64,000 nucleotides of DNA from Flavobacterium panici (GTDB taxonomy: Bacteria; Bacteroidota; Bacteroidia; Flavobacteriales; Flavobacteriaceae): assembly GCF_903819335.1 (NCBI RefSeq), contig NZ_CAIJDE010000049.1, positions 145,509-209,508 of the forward strand, given 5' to 3'. This document shows, piece by piece, positions 9,358-18,398 of this stretch. The notes beneath the pieces are model-generated. The model searched no databases, was not told the DNA's origin, and saw nothing but the letters and a program-made list of their open reading frames with translations. Position numbers and translations under genes: made by a program. Position 1 is the first letter of the stretch. Every line of letters begins with the position of its first letter.

Positions 9358-11679
9358 TTAATTCACTAAAATCTCATCAACAAATAACCAAGAACTTTCC
9401 CCTTTCGGGCTTTTCTTAAGGTTATAAGCGATTACTTTTACAAATCGTGTATTAACTTTTCCAAAATTGATTTTGAAATCCTTCAATTCCGAAGACACAT
9501 TTGGAGCATACGGACGTGAAACTTTCCCAACTTCCTGATATTTGATTCCATCATTTGAAACCAAAACTTTAATCTTTACAGGAAAATTAACTCCGGCTCC
9601 CTGACTTTCTAAAGCTCCTACAATTACCTGCTCAACGCTTTCCTGTTTTTCAAAATCGATTACCAATTCCATATCATTAACAAGCCATGCCTGCCATTGT
9701 CCGTCGTGGAAGTTTTTGCTCCCTCTAATTGTATTGACCATCGTATTAGCATCACCTTTATAATTATCATTATAAGGCGTTAAATATTTTACTTTTTGTG
9801 CAAAAGCTTTATGGAAAATAATGGTATCTGTAAATGTTTTTCCAACTGGTTTTTCATCCTGAAATAAAGAAGCTTTTAAAACAGTAGTTTCTTTAAATTC
9901 AATTGGGTTTATATATTTTACCGCATGATGATCGATCGCTTTATCTCCTAAAACATATCGAATATCCGGATTTGGGAATTCATTTTTCAGTGTCACATTA
10001 ATTTGTTTTTTAGCCAAATCTGCTGTTGAAGAAGCGGTCACCAAATAAGCACTTTTAGCATAATTGATTCCTAAATAATCATAGCGATTTAATAATGGTT
10101 TCAGTCTCGTTGTAAAATCAATCCAGTTACGGCTTTCTTTCGAACTCCATAAAACCTCAGCCATAGCTGCCAGTCTTGGAAAAATCATATATTCTGAATC
10201 CTTTGGTCCCGAAAGATATTCTGCCCATAAATTAGCCTGACCGCCCAAAACATGATTTGCTTCTGCAGGTGACATCGTTGGTACAACCGGCTCAAATTCG
10301 TATACTTTATTTAAAGGATTATAAGCATCAAAAGCTAATGGTTCTTCGTTTTGAGGGCCTTGATAAAAATTAAAATAACAAGGAGACTCCGGCGTCATAA
10401 TGACATCATGACCTTGATCTGCTGCTTCAATACCGCCTTTTGTTCCTCTCCAGCTCATTACAGTTGCTTCCGGAGCTAAACCGCCTTCTACAATTTCATC
10501 CCATCCAATAACTTTTTTACCTTTAGAATTGATGTATTTTTCAATACGTTTTACAAAATAACTTTGCAGTTCCGTTGAATTTTTCAAGCCTAAATCTTTC
10601 ATTCTTTTTTGGCAGTTGGGACATTTATCCCAATTGGTTTTTGTCGCTTCGTCGCCTCCAATATGAATGTATTTTGATGGAAAAATATCCATTACTTCGT
10701 CTAATACATTTTGCAGAAACTCAAATGTAGATTCTTTTCCTGCGCAATAAATATCTGTAATAGGCCAAACCCCGCCTGACGGAACGCCAATACGCTGATC
10801 AAAACAAGCCAGTTCCGGATACGCTGCAATCGCAGAACTTACGTGCGCCGGCATTTCAATTTCAGGAATTACTTCGATATTTTTAGATGCTGCATATTTT
10901 ACGATTTCTTTTAACTCTTCCTGCGTAAAAAATCCTCCGTAAGTTCCTTTTTCATCAGGATTTGTGGCTAATCTGGCATTCCATGCAACATTTTCCTGAT
11001 TCACTCTCCATGCTCCAACTTCTGTAAGTTTAGGATATTTCTTAATTTCAATTCTCCAACCCTGATCGTCTACTAAATGCAAATGCAAAACGTTCATTTT
11101 GTGCATTGCTAAACGATCGATTGTTGCCAAAATATAATTTTTATCGAAAAAATGACGTGATAAATCCAGCATTAAACCTCTCCATTGAAAACGCGGTTCG
11201 TCTGTAATCACAACATTTGGAATCTGCCATTTTGCAGATGAAATTGCATAAGTGCTTTCAATAGCCGTTGGAAGTAATTGTCTGATGGTTTCTAATCCAT
11301 AGATAAAACCGGCATTTCCTTTTGCTGTAATCGTGATTACATTATTATTTACCTCAACTTTATAGGCTTCTTTATGAAGGTTTGGATCTGTTTTAAACTG
11401 AACAAAATTGTTCTGCGGTGCTTTTACGCCCAAAACCGGACGCCATCCTGCAGCAACTTCAAATTTGTTGATTAAAGCGTTTGAAATATCTTTTTGAAAA
11501 TCAGTATTGGCAACAAAAACGGTATTTTTAGAAAACTCAAAACTTCCAGATTGAATCAAAACTTGATTTGGTTTCGGAATAATTTGAATGTCTTTTGCAG
11601 TAAAAACTTTTTTCTGACTGTAACCCAAACTTAAAACAGTTAAGAAGATTAAGACGAATAAGGGTTTTAATGATCTCAT
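9358..11679 (-). CDS. Exported GH20 beta-N-acetylhexosaminidase
   Basis: The 773-residue protein has a signal peptide (MRSLKPLFVLIFLTVLSLGYSQ). It has an N-terminal GH20b domain (about residues 30-160), then the GH20 barrel starting at PRFQWRGLMLDLSRHFF. The Asp-Glu pair for substrate-assisted catalysis is Asp343-Glu344 in HIGGDEA. The C-terminal 130 or so residues look like an F5/8 (discoidin-like) module that ends SSWLFVDEILVN. It would remove terminal GlcNAc or GalNAc from antennae once galactose has been taken off by the upstream GH2. The start lies 5 bases after the GH2 stop, so the two are surely co-transcribed. Two tandem hairpin repeats follow the stop. Confidence 0.95.
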   Translation of the reverse strand: MRSLKPLFVLIFLTVLSLGYSQKKVFTAKDIQIIPKPNQVLIQSGSFEFSKNTVFVANTDFQKDISNALINKFEVAAGWRPVLGVKAPQNNFVQFKTDPNLHKEAYKVEVNNNVITITAKGNAGFIYGLETIRQLLPTAIESTYAISSAKWQIPNVVITDEPRFQWRGLMLDLSRHFFDKNYILATIDRLAMHKMNVLHLHLVDDQGWRIEIKKYPKLTEVGAWRVNQENVAWNARLATNPDEKGTYGGFFTQEELKEIVKYAASKNIEVIPEIEMPAHVSSAIAAYPELACFDQRIGVPSGGVWPITDIYCAGKESTFEFLQNVLDEVMDIFPSKYIHIGGDEATKTNWDKCPNCQKRMKDLGLKNSTELQSYFVKRIEKYINSKGKKVIGWDEIVEGGLAPEATVMSWRGTKGGIEAADQGHDVIMTPESPCYFNFYQGPQNEEPLAFDAYNPLNKVYEFEPVVPTMSPAEANHVLGGQANLWAEYLSGPKDSEYMIFPRLAAMAEVLWSSKESRNWIDFTTRLKPLLNRYDYLGINYAKSAYLVTASSTADLAKKQINVTLKNEFPNPDIRYVLGDKAIDHHAVKYINPIEFKETTVLKASLFQDEKPVGKTFTDTIIFHKAFAQKVKYLTPYNDNYKGDANTMVNTIRGSKNFHDGQWQAWLVNDMELVIDFEKQESVEQVIVGALESQGAGVNFPVKIKVLVSNDGIKYQEVGKVSRPYAPNVSSELKDFKINFGKVNTRFVKVIAYNLKKSPKGESSWLFVDEILVN

Positions 11680-11684
11680 AATTA

Positions 11685-14600
11685 TTATTTTAAAGATGGT
11701 GTTATTTTAAATTGATACTGATAATTTTTTCCTCTTAAAAGATATTTTTCCATAGGCCAGGCCTGCCAGCTGTCGATTCCGCCAACTCCCATTTGTTTTG
11801 AATCGATTTTTAAACTCGTTAAATCTCTTTCTTTCAATTCGGCAGCGTGTCTTTGGTCTTTTTGCAATCCGTCGTCTAAATCTTCATTTAAAAAATGTAA
11901 AGCGGTTACGGCCAATAATTCATCAGATGTTACGGTTAATTTTAGTTTATCTCCCGATAATTCTAAGAAACGAACATCGGTTTTATTTCCTGTTTCCTGC
12001 GGACGGATGTATGGATAATATTGCTCTGAAACGGTTTGTGTATACAATCCCACTTTTGAACTGTAATTTCTGTCGATGTAATTTTCGTGCGGGCCTCTTC
12101 CGTAATAGGTCATATTGCTAAAATTTCTCGGAACAATTACTTCCATTCCAAATCTTGGTAAAATTGGCTGTTCTTTGTTTTTATCAATATTTAAAACTTC
12201 TTTTACGACTAATTCCCCGTTTCCGTTTAATTCATAATTCAATTCTAAAGTCGAAGAAACCTGTGGTAAACTATACGTTGCTTTCACCAGAATTTTATTG
12301 TCTTTAGTTGGAGTAAATGTCCAGTTTACCAAAGTCGGATTTTCTGTTGCATCTTTCCACGCTTTTAAGTTTACTTGAAAATTAGCTCCAAAATCATTAT
12401 CGTTTGGTGCTCTCCAAAGATTGGGACGCAATTGATATCCGTCTTTTATAATAGGCTGATTATTGAAGGAATAGCCATTGATAAATCCTGTTTTTTTGTC
12501 GAAAGTAATCTCTGCTTTATCACTTTTGAAAACCGTAGCATTTGCTTTTTTCTCCACCGTAATTTTTGAAGCGCTTTCGATTTTAATATCATTTTTCCAG
12601 GTTCCTTTATATGCCAGTTGTTCTGTCGCAATTTCGAAACCTTTTGGTAAAAATGGTTCTTCTTGTTTTAACTGATAGCTTATGTTTATAAAAGCTTCCT
12701 GAAATTTTTTATCACCTAATTTAATAGGCAATGTATACGTTTTTGATTGTGTTGGATCGATTGCTAAATAATCGATAACGCCTGTCGTTTCTTTCACTCC
12801 GTCTAAAATTAAGGTCCAATGCAAAGTTACGTTGCTTAAATCTTTAAACGTAAATTCATTGTAAACTTTTATTATAGCCGTTTCCTGATTTTCCCAGGAA
12901 GTCAGGATATTTTGATATACATTTCGAACTTCAAGCGCATGCGGATTTGGTTTTCTGTCTACCGTAAATACGCCATTGTTCACAAAATTGTTATCACTTT
13001 TTACATCTTTTGGACCAAAATCTCCTCCGTAAGCTAAAATCGTAGTTCCGTTATCCAGTTTTTTATAAACCGATTGATCGATCATATCCCAAATGAAACC
13101 GCCCTGAAAGTTTGGATATTTACGAATGACATCCCAATAATCTTTAAAATTCCCCATCGAATTCCCCATTGCGTGCGCGTATTCACACTGAATATAAGGT
13201 CTTGACGGATTTGGGTTTGCCAAAATATATTCTTCCATTTTGTTTGGAGAACTGTACATTGGATCAATAATATCTGAATCCCATTCGAATTTTAAATCTT
13301 TTCCGTCCCAAGCTCCCGCAGTTGCTCTTTCGTATTGAATTGGTCTTGATTTATCACGGTTTTTAATCCACAAATAACCTCTGTAAAAGTTGTAACCGTT
13401 TCCGGCTTCGTTCCCCATACTCCAGATAATGATTGAAGTATGATTTTTATCTCTTTCAATCATTCGCTGCATACGCTGAATGTGCGCTAATTCCCAGTCT
13501 GGTTTATTCCCAAGTGTTTTGGTAATATCGTACCCCATTCCGTGTGATTCTATGTTAGCTTCATCGACCACATAAATTCCGTATTTATCGCATAATTCGT
13601 AGAAATATTCATCGTTTGGATAATGCGACATTCTCACCGCATTGATATTAAATTCTTTCATCAATTTAATATCTTGTTCCATTCTTTCTCTTGAAATAGT
13701 TTGTCCCGTAATTGGATCAACTTCATGACGGTTTACACCTTTTATGTAAATCGCTTTTCCGTTTACCAAAAGCTGTCCACCTTTAATTTCTACTTTTCTA
13801 AATCCAACATTTTGATTGATAACTTCAATTACAGCTCCTTTTTTATCTTTTAAAATAAAACGTACCTGATATAAATTCGGAATTTCTGCACTCCATTTCT
13901 TCGGACTTTCTACGGTGAAATCAAATGTTTGTTTTTCGCTTAAAGCGGAAATAACTTTTGAGGTTATAATCTTGTCACCATCTTTTAACTGAACGTCTAA
14001 AGTATAGGTGTCTTTTTTATCTAAATCAGAGAATTGAGTTGTGATTTTTAAACTTCCGTTTACGTAATTGGCATCTAAATCCGGAATAATTTCGAAGTCA
14101 TTTAAATGGGCTTTATTTCTCGCAACCAAATAAGAATCTCTGGTAATTCCGCTCATTCTCCACATGTCCTGACATTCTAAATACGAACCGTCATTCCATT
14201 TCATTACCTGAAGCACAATCGTATTTTTTCCGGTTTTTACATATTTATTTAATTTGAATTCAGAAGGTAATTTTCCGTCTTCACCATAACCTACATACAC
14301 ACCATTTACCCAAACGGTCAAGTTTGATTTTGCTGTTCCGATATGAAGAAAAATATCTTTTCCTTCCCAAGATTTATCGATTGTAATTTCTCTTCTGTAA
14401 ACTCCTGTCGGATTGTATTTTGTTGGAACAAACGGCGGATTTGGTGCCATTAAATAATCAAAATCGTAAGTTGTATTTACATAAACCGGATATCCATAAC
14501 CGTTTACATCCCAGCTTGCGGGAATTTTAAAATTATCCCAGCTTTTATCATTAAAATCAGTTTTCTCAAAATCTTTTGGAAGTGCAGCCGGATTATCCAC

Positions 14601-14822
14601 ATATTTGAATTTCCAGGCTCCGTTAATGTCTAAGTAATTTTTAGATTGCCTCCATTCGTTTTTAGCAGCTAATGTTTCGTTTTCAAAAACATAATAGGCG
14701 GCGTGCATGGGCTCTCTATTATCTTCATTGATTTTTTCATTTTGCCAAAACGGAACTTTTTTTTGTGCATTAACAGATAAAACTGAAAGTAATAAGGTTA
14801 ATATGGATATTGTTGTTTTCAT
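11685..14822 (-). CDS. Exported GH2 LacZ-type beta-galactosidase
   Basis: The chosen start is the ATG at 14820-14822 (MKTTISILTLLLSVLSVNAQ), which opens directly into a signal peptide. A GTG seven codons upstream (14841-14843) would add a poorly fitting basic extension. The mature protein has the full five-domain LacZ layout: a sugar-binding jelly roll, an immunoglobulin-like domain, the barrel, then the C-terminal Bgal_small_N region. The acid/base is Glu472 in WSMGNEAGNG, and the nucleophile is Glu547 in YIQCEYAHAMGN. It would release beta-linked galactose from complex N-glycan antennae in the periplasm. GH20 follows after 5 bases. A stretch with repeat elements separates it from the glycosylasparaginase upstream. 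Other beta-galactosides are possible substrates. Confidence 0.93.
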   Translation of the reverse strand: MKTTISILTLLLSVLSVNAQKKVPFWQNEKINEDNREPMHAAYYVFENETLAAKNEWRQSKNYLDINGAWKFKYVDNPAALPKDFEKTDFNDKSWDNFKIPASWDVNGYGYPVYVNTTYDFDYLMAPNPPFVPTKYNPTGVYRREITIDKSWEGKDIFLHIGTAKSNLTVWVNGVYVGYGEDGKLPSEFKLNKYVKTGKNTIVLQVMKWNDGSYLECQDMWRMSGITRDSYLVARNKAHLNDFEIIPDLDANYVNGSLKITTQFSDLDKKDTYTLDVQLKDGDKIITSKVISALSEKQTFDFTVESPKKWSAEIPNLYQVRFILKDKKGAVIEVINQNVGFRKVEIKGGQLLVNGKAIYIKGVNRHEVDPITGQTISRERMEQDIKLMKEFNINAVRMSHYPNDEYFYELCDKYGIYVVDEANIESHGMGYDITKTLGNKPDWELAHIQRMQRMIERDKNHTSIIIWSMGNEAGNGYNFYRGYLWIKNRDKSRPIQYERATAGAWDGKDLKFEWDSDIIDPMYSSPNKMEEYILANPNPSRPYIQCEYAHAMGNSMGNFKDYWDVIRKYPNFQGGFIWDMIDQSVYKKLDNGTTILAYGGDFGPKDVKSDNNFVNNGVFTVDRKPNPHALEVRNVYQNILTSWENQETAIIKVYNEFTFKDLSNVTLHWTLILDGVKETTGVIDYLAIDPTQSKTYTLPIKLGDKKFQEAFINISYQLKQEEPFLPKGFEIATEQLAYKGTWKNDIKIESASKITVEKKANATVFKSDKAEITFDKKTGFINGYSFNNQPIIKDGYQLRPNLWRAPNDNDFGANFQVNLKAWKDATENPTLVNWTFTPTKDNKILVKATYSLPQVSSTLELNYELNGNGELVVKEVLNIDKNKEQPILPRFGMEVIVPRNFSNMTYYGRGPHENYIDRNYSSKVGLYTQTVSEQYYPYIRPQETGNKTDVRFLELSGDKLKLTVTSDELLAVTALHFLNEDLDDGLQKDQRHAAELKERDLTSLKIDSKQMGVGGIDSWQAWPMEKYLLRGKNYQYQFKITPSLK

Positions 14823-14919
14823 TCTTTGTTTTTGTTTGAACACATAGCCCCGATTGTTATCGGGATAGATTGTGAGAGAAGAATCTATGTATCTATGTGT
14901 TTAAAATTTTTATTCTCAT

Positions 14920-15021
14920 TTGTCATTTCGAGGAACGAGAAATCGCACTAGAAACTCCGTAATCTAAATCCTCAATCTTTGTCGAGTTACGTGTGCGATT
15001 TCTCCTTCGTCGAAATGACAA
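14920..15021. repeat. Type-1 palindromic repeat, copy 3 (hybrid arms)
   Basis: The left arm reads TTGTCATTTCGAGGAACGAG. The right arm complement reads TTGTCATTTCGACGAAGGAG. These are the two arm subtypes seen separately in other copies, so this copy looks like a hybrid. Inner arms share GAAATCGCAC. It ends 6 bases beyond the glycosylasparaginase stop. A short element with ends AACACATAG / CTATGTGTT (about 14839-14903) lies beside it. Confidence 0.88.
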
Positions 15022-15027
15022 ACTGGT

Positions 15028-16053
15028 CTATTTATCCCAAGACATTTTAAATTTAGCGTCTTCCATTCTATGCCCTTTTTCATCATCAGAAACGGCATAA
15101 TTAAAACCTGATCTCAAACTGTAACCTGCATGTTCTCCGTTTTTATTTAAAGCAATAAAACCAACTTGCAGATATTCCATGTCTTTGTGGTTTTTGTGTT
15201 TGTTGTAAATACGTTCTGTAATTTCTTTACAGGCATCATACGGCGATTTTCCCTGACGCATTAATTCAACAACCATGGCACTTCCTGCGGTTCTAATTAC
15301 AGCTTCGCCTAAACCGGTTGCCGCTGCTGCGCCTACTTCGTTATCCAGAAAAAGACCCGCGCCGATTATTGGGGAGTCACCGACGCGTCCGTGCATTTTC
15401 CAGGCTGCACCACTTGTAGTACAGCCACCAGAAAGGTTTCCATCCTGGTCTAACATTAGCATGCTTATGGTATCGTGATTTTCTATATTAATAACTGGTT
15501 TGTATTTTGAATCTTCCAGCCATTTTTTCCAGTCTTTTTCAGATTCCGGAGTTAGTAAATTTTCTTCTTTAAATCCTTCTGATAATGCAAACTGCAATGC
15601 ACCTTGTCCGGCAAGCATTACGTGCGGTGTATTTTGCAATACTCTTTTTGCTACAGAAATAGGATGCATAATTCCCTGTAAAAAACAAACCGAACCGCAA
15701 TTGCTATTATGGTCCATAATACAGGCATCCAGCGTTACTTTTCCTTCGCGATCCGGATATCCTCCATAACCTACGCTACGTACATTTGGATCTGCTTCTG
15801 GAATTTTCATTCCGGCTTCAATGGCGTCTAATGCTGGTTTTCCGGCTTTTAATTGTTCCCAGGTTTCTTTATTAGCAGGTAAACCGTGATTCCAAGTTGA
15901 AATAATAACCGGCTTTTTTACTTTTTTTGAAGGAAATCCTAATGCGCCTTCTTTTTCATTTTCTTTCACTTTTGCAAATCCGCTAAAGCCTACAGAACTT
16001 ACGGCTGCTGCGCCTAAAGCTGCTTTCTTGATAAAGTCTCTTCTATTTGACAT
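15028..16053 (-). CDS. N4-(beta-N-acetylglucosaminyl)-L-asparaginase (glycosylasparaginase)
   Basis: This 341-residue Ntn-hydrolase precursor starts with a Tat signal (SNRRDFIKKAALGAAAVSS), so it is exported folded. The autoprocessing site is His-Asp-Thr in IENHDTISML, with Thr195 the expected new N-terminal nucleophile. Downstream blocks GGCTTSGAAWKMHGRVGDSP and GEAVIRTAGSA match the family, including the well-studied flavobacterial enzyme. The reaction hydrolyses the bond between GlcNAc and Asn once the peptide is degraded and the glycan is reduced, so its presence is the most specific pointer to N-linked glycans in the locus. It lies between GH2 and the TIM-barrel lipoprotein, with repeats on both sides. 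Confidence 0.95.
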   Translation of the reverse strand: MSNRRDFIKKAALGAAAVSSVGFSGFAKVKENEKEGALGFPSKKVKKPVIISTWNHGLPANKETWEQLKAGKPALDAIEAGMKIPEADPNVRSVGYGGYPDREGKVTLDACIMDHNSNCGSVCFLQGIMHPISVAKRVLQNTPHVMLAGQGALQFALSEGFKEENLLTPESEKDWKKWLEDSKYKPVINIENHDTISMLMLDQDGNLSGGCTTSGAAWKMHGRVGDSPIIGAGLFLDNEVGAAAATGLGEAVIRTAGSAMVVELMRQGKSPYDACKEITERIYNKHKNHKDMEYLQVGFIALNKNGEHAGYSLRSGFNYAVSDDEKGHRMEDAKFKMSWDK

Positions 16054-16075
16054 GCTTTTTTACTTTTAGTTTTAT

Positions 16076-16218
16076 TTAAACACATAGGAACATAGCTTTT
16101 AGAACCGAATAAAAGGCGTTTCACTTGCATTAACAAACATAGTTTTATCGCTTGAACTTTGTCAAAGTTTAAAATTTTGACAAAGTTGAATTATCTACAT
16201 TATGTTTCTATGTGTTAA
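16076..16218. repeat. Type-2 palindromic repeat, copy A
   Basis: The ends are TTTAAACACATAGGAACATAG and the near-complement CTATGTGTTAAA region; an internal AAAGGCGTTTCACTTGCAT block recurs in copy B. Inside is a further small inverted repeat, AACTTTGTCAAAGTT ... AATTTTGACAAAGTT. It lies 8 bases past the stop of the lipoprotein gene and fills most of the 173-base gap before the asparaginase. Confidence 0.85.
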
Positions 16219-16226
16219 AAAAAATA

Positions 16227-17306
16227 TTACTTTAAACTTGCTTTTGTTTCTTTGATTGTCTTTAAATTGCTTTCAGACAATGCATTTCCGTCGAAAAATG
16301 AAACTCCTACTGCTCCATTTTCTTTTGCTTCTAAAATAGCTTGTTTTAGCTCTTTATCATTTTTCAATCCCGGAATATAAATTCCTGTATTGATTTTCGT
16401 TTTCTTATCTTCTAAATCAGCAACACCTTGTTTTGTTGCGTAACCAACCCAGTCAATTTCTTCATTGTAAAAACTGTGGTAAATCATTGGATATACTTCG
16501 TCGATATTCCATTTGTCCCAACGCTGAAGTACCATGTGGTCTGCCATTTCAGGATAAGGAAATACGGCTGCAGTTAATTGTTTGTTGTGCTTGTGTGCAA
16601 TTTTACAGGCATCATCAACAACCGCTTTTATCGCATTTAAACGGAAGTTTTTCCACTCCATATCGATAGAAGTATTGTGGCTTTCTTTTGGATTTTTATG
16701 GTGAATTTTTTCGAATGCTTTTACACATTCGTCACAATAACAAAAATCAAATTGAGGTAATTCTACATCCTGAACCAAGTTGTATTTTGGCAGTAAACTA
16801 ATTGGTAAAAAGATGTCCGGGAAACGAATATAATCTAAGTGAACACTTTCGATTCCTTCAACTTTTGCTAATTCTTCAACTAAATGTAAAACGTGTTCTC
16901 TTGATTCTTTTCTGGTTGGGCATAACCATTGGTAATAATCCACATACGGGCGATTGTCGAAACAAGATTTTCCTTCTTTGCTTACCTGATACCAATCTGG
17001 ATGCTGTAACGCAACTGAATCATTTGGACGGTTCATTGCCATAATCCAGGCGTGAACTTTTAGGCCTTCTTTTGTTGCAAGCGGCACTAATCTTTTTAAA
17101 AGTTTTGGATCTGTTGTCGTATTGATTAATACTTCGTCGATTCCGCCGTCTTTGTATTTTTTGAATTCTTTGGTATAATCTGCGTCTGATTTTTTGGCAT
17201 CTGCGGTTGTCCAGACAGCAAATTTAAATGAGGTGGTTTCTTCTTTTTTGGCACACGAAAAAATGCTGAATGCCAGGAAAAAAAGTAATAGTTTTGGTAG
17301 TTTCAT
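16227..17306 (-). CDS. Putative GHL-type TIM-barrel glycosidase, lipoprotein
   Basis: The 359-residue protein has a lipoprotein signal with Cys18 in FSIFSCAKK. The body resembles the uncharacterised 'hypothetical glycoside hydrolase' (GHL) TIM-barrel families. Blocks include FAVWTTADAKK at the first strand, GLKVHAWIMAMNRP, WLCPTRKESREHV, VEGIESVHLDYIRFPD and a CYCDECVKAFE cysteine cluster. Asp and Glu residues in HLDYIRFPD and NIDEVYPMIYH are candidates for catalysis, but no activity is established from sequence. It begins 14 bases after the CBM9-like gene. No recognisable endo-N-acetylglucosaminidase (GH18 or GH85) or PNGase is present in the visible locus, so this protein is a candidate for a missing or unusual step, or for a surface glycan-binding role. 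Confidence 0.7.
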   Translation of the reverse strand: MKLPKLLLFFLAFSIFSCAKKEETTSFKFAVWTTADAKKSDADYTKEFKKYKDGGIDEVLINTTTDPKLLKRLVPLATKEGLKVHAWIMAMNRPNDSVALQHPDWYQVSKEGKSCFDNRPYVDYYQWLCPTRKESREHVLHLVEELAKVEGIESVHLDYIRFPDIFLPISLLPKYNLVQDVELPQFDFCYCDECVKAFEKIHHKNPKESHNTSIDMEWKNFRLNAIKAVVDDACKIAHKHNKQLTAAVFPYPEMADHMVLQRWDKWNIDEVYPMIYHSFYNEEIDWVGYATKQGVADLEDKKTKINTGIYIPGLKNDKELKQAILEAKENGAVGVSFFDGNALSESNLKTIKETKASLK

Positions 17307-17320
17307 AGTGGTTTTGTGGT

Positions 17321-18391
17321 TTATTTTGCTATTATTTTCCCGTCCTCTTTTATCACAAATGTTTGATTCGAAAAAGGGCTTTTTACAGAAATATTATATC
17401 CGCTGGAATGATTTTCTAAGATAGGTTTTAAAATTTTATTATCAACACTGATGTTTTCTTTTGTTAGATTCGCCAGCGATTTTGCCCAAATTTTATTCTT
17501 TTGAAAATATTCTTTTTGGGCTCTGTATAAATTGTAAAGTTCCCATTTTACTTTTTCGTCCTGCGGAATTGTAAAGGTATCTTTTCCTTCTTTTGAAGAA
17601 AAATAAACATAGCCCCATTTTTCAGGTTCGTGCATATTGATGACTCCCATTGGCGACCAAACCCAATTGTATTCCGGAAGAAATTTTCCGTCGGCGTCTT
17701 TTTTGCGTTCGTATTTTCCGTCAACAAGGGAATGCTGCCAGTTTACTCTTGAAAAATTAACTCTCCAGAATTTATCGACTGGTAAATTTTGATCGAAATA
17801 AGAGGTTTTGTAAGATGCCCACGGAATTGCCATTTCTAAAGTCCAGCCTTGATCAGTATCTGTTGGATTATTAAGCGTTCCCTGAACTTTAACTGCCGAT
17901 TTTAAACCCGGAATATTCCAGTCGTTTAAAACTACGAGATCATTTTCTCTATAAGGTTTTGATAAAAATAGATCCCAAGCAGTGTTCAAGGCGTTTATTT
18001 CTAATTCGTAATAGTTAAAAGTGTCGCTGTCGGGATCTATAAAAACTTCGAAATCATTGTTGTAAAAAATAATAGTGTCACGCTGTTTTAAATTGGCCCA
18101 AACGTGCGGCTCCTCCATCTTTGCTAAAATATAAAAATTGGTTTCGTCCCACAGCATTTTTACTTTTGTTGCATACTTGGGTTTAATGCCGTTTTCTATA
18201 TCTTCAAAAAGATCAGTCCAGTCTGCTTTACTCCATGAAGCATCAGATTCATCTCCGTCAATTGTAATTGGACTTGCCGTTTTTGCCGCGACGTATGTTT
18301 TAGGAATAATGGTATTTTTCTTCGATTGAGAAAATCCCGCAACCGAAAAAGAAACTAAAACAACTGTTAACCATTGAATTTTTAAACGCAT
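17321..18391 (-). CDS. Exported CBM9/DOMON-like carbohydrate-binding protein
   Basis: The 356-residue protein has a signal peptide (MRLKIQWLTVVLVSFSVAGFSQ) and one CBM9-like beta-sandwich over about residues 30-240. Typical blocks are ITIDGDESDASWSKADW, KMLWDETNFYILAKMEEPHVWA, NDFEVFIDPDSDTFNYYELEINA and GWTLEMAIPW. The rest (about 250-356) is a helical, uncharacterised tail. Proteins of this shape occur in Bacteroidota glycan loci and are assumed to bind sugars; catalysis is not known. It is 7 bases after the GH130 gene and 14 bases before the TIM-barrel lipoprotein, so it may work with either. Confidence 0.8.
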   Translation of the reverse strand: MRLKIQWLTVVLVSFSVAGFSQSKKNTIIPKTYVAAKTASPITIDGDESDASWSKADWTDLFEDIENGIKPKYATKVKMLWDETNFYILAKMEEPHVWANLKQRDTIIFYNNDFEVFIDPDSDTFNYYELEINALNTAWDLFLSKPYRENDLVVLNDWNIPGLKSAVKVQGTLNNPTDTDQGWTLEMAIPWASYKTSYFDQNLPVDKFWRVNFSRVNWQHSLVDGKYERKKDADGKFLPEYNWVWSPMGVINMHEPEKWGYVYFSSKEGKDTFTIPQDEKVKWELYNLYRAQKEYFQKNKIWAKSLANLTKENISVDNKILKPILENHSSGYNISVKSPFSNQTFVIKEDGKIIAK

Positions 18392-18398
18392 GCTTTTT

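Noticed and set aside
11798..12121. Plus-strand open frame inside the GH2 gene
   Set aside because: It overlaps a well-supported conserved gene on the other strand, and the translation resembles no known family.
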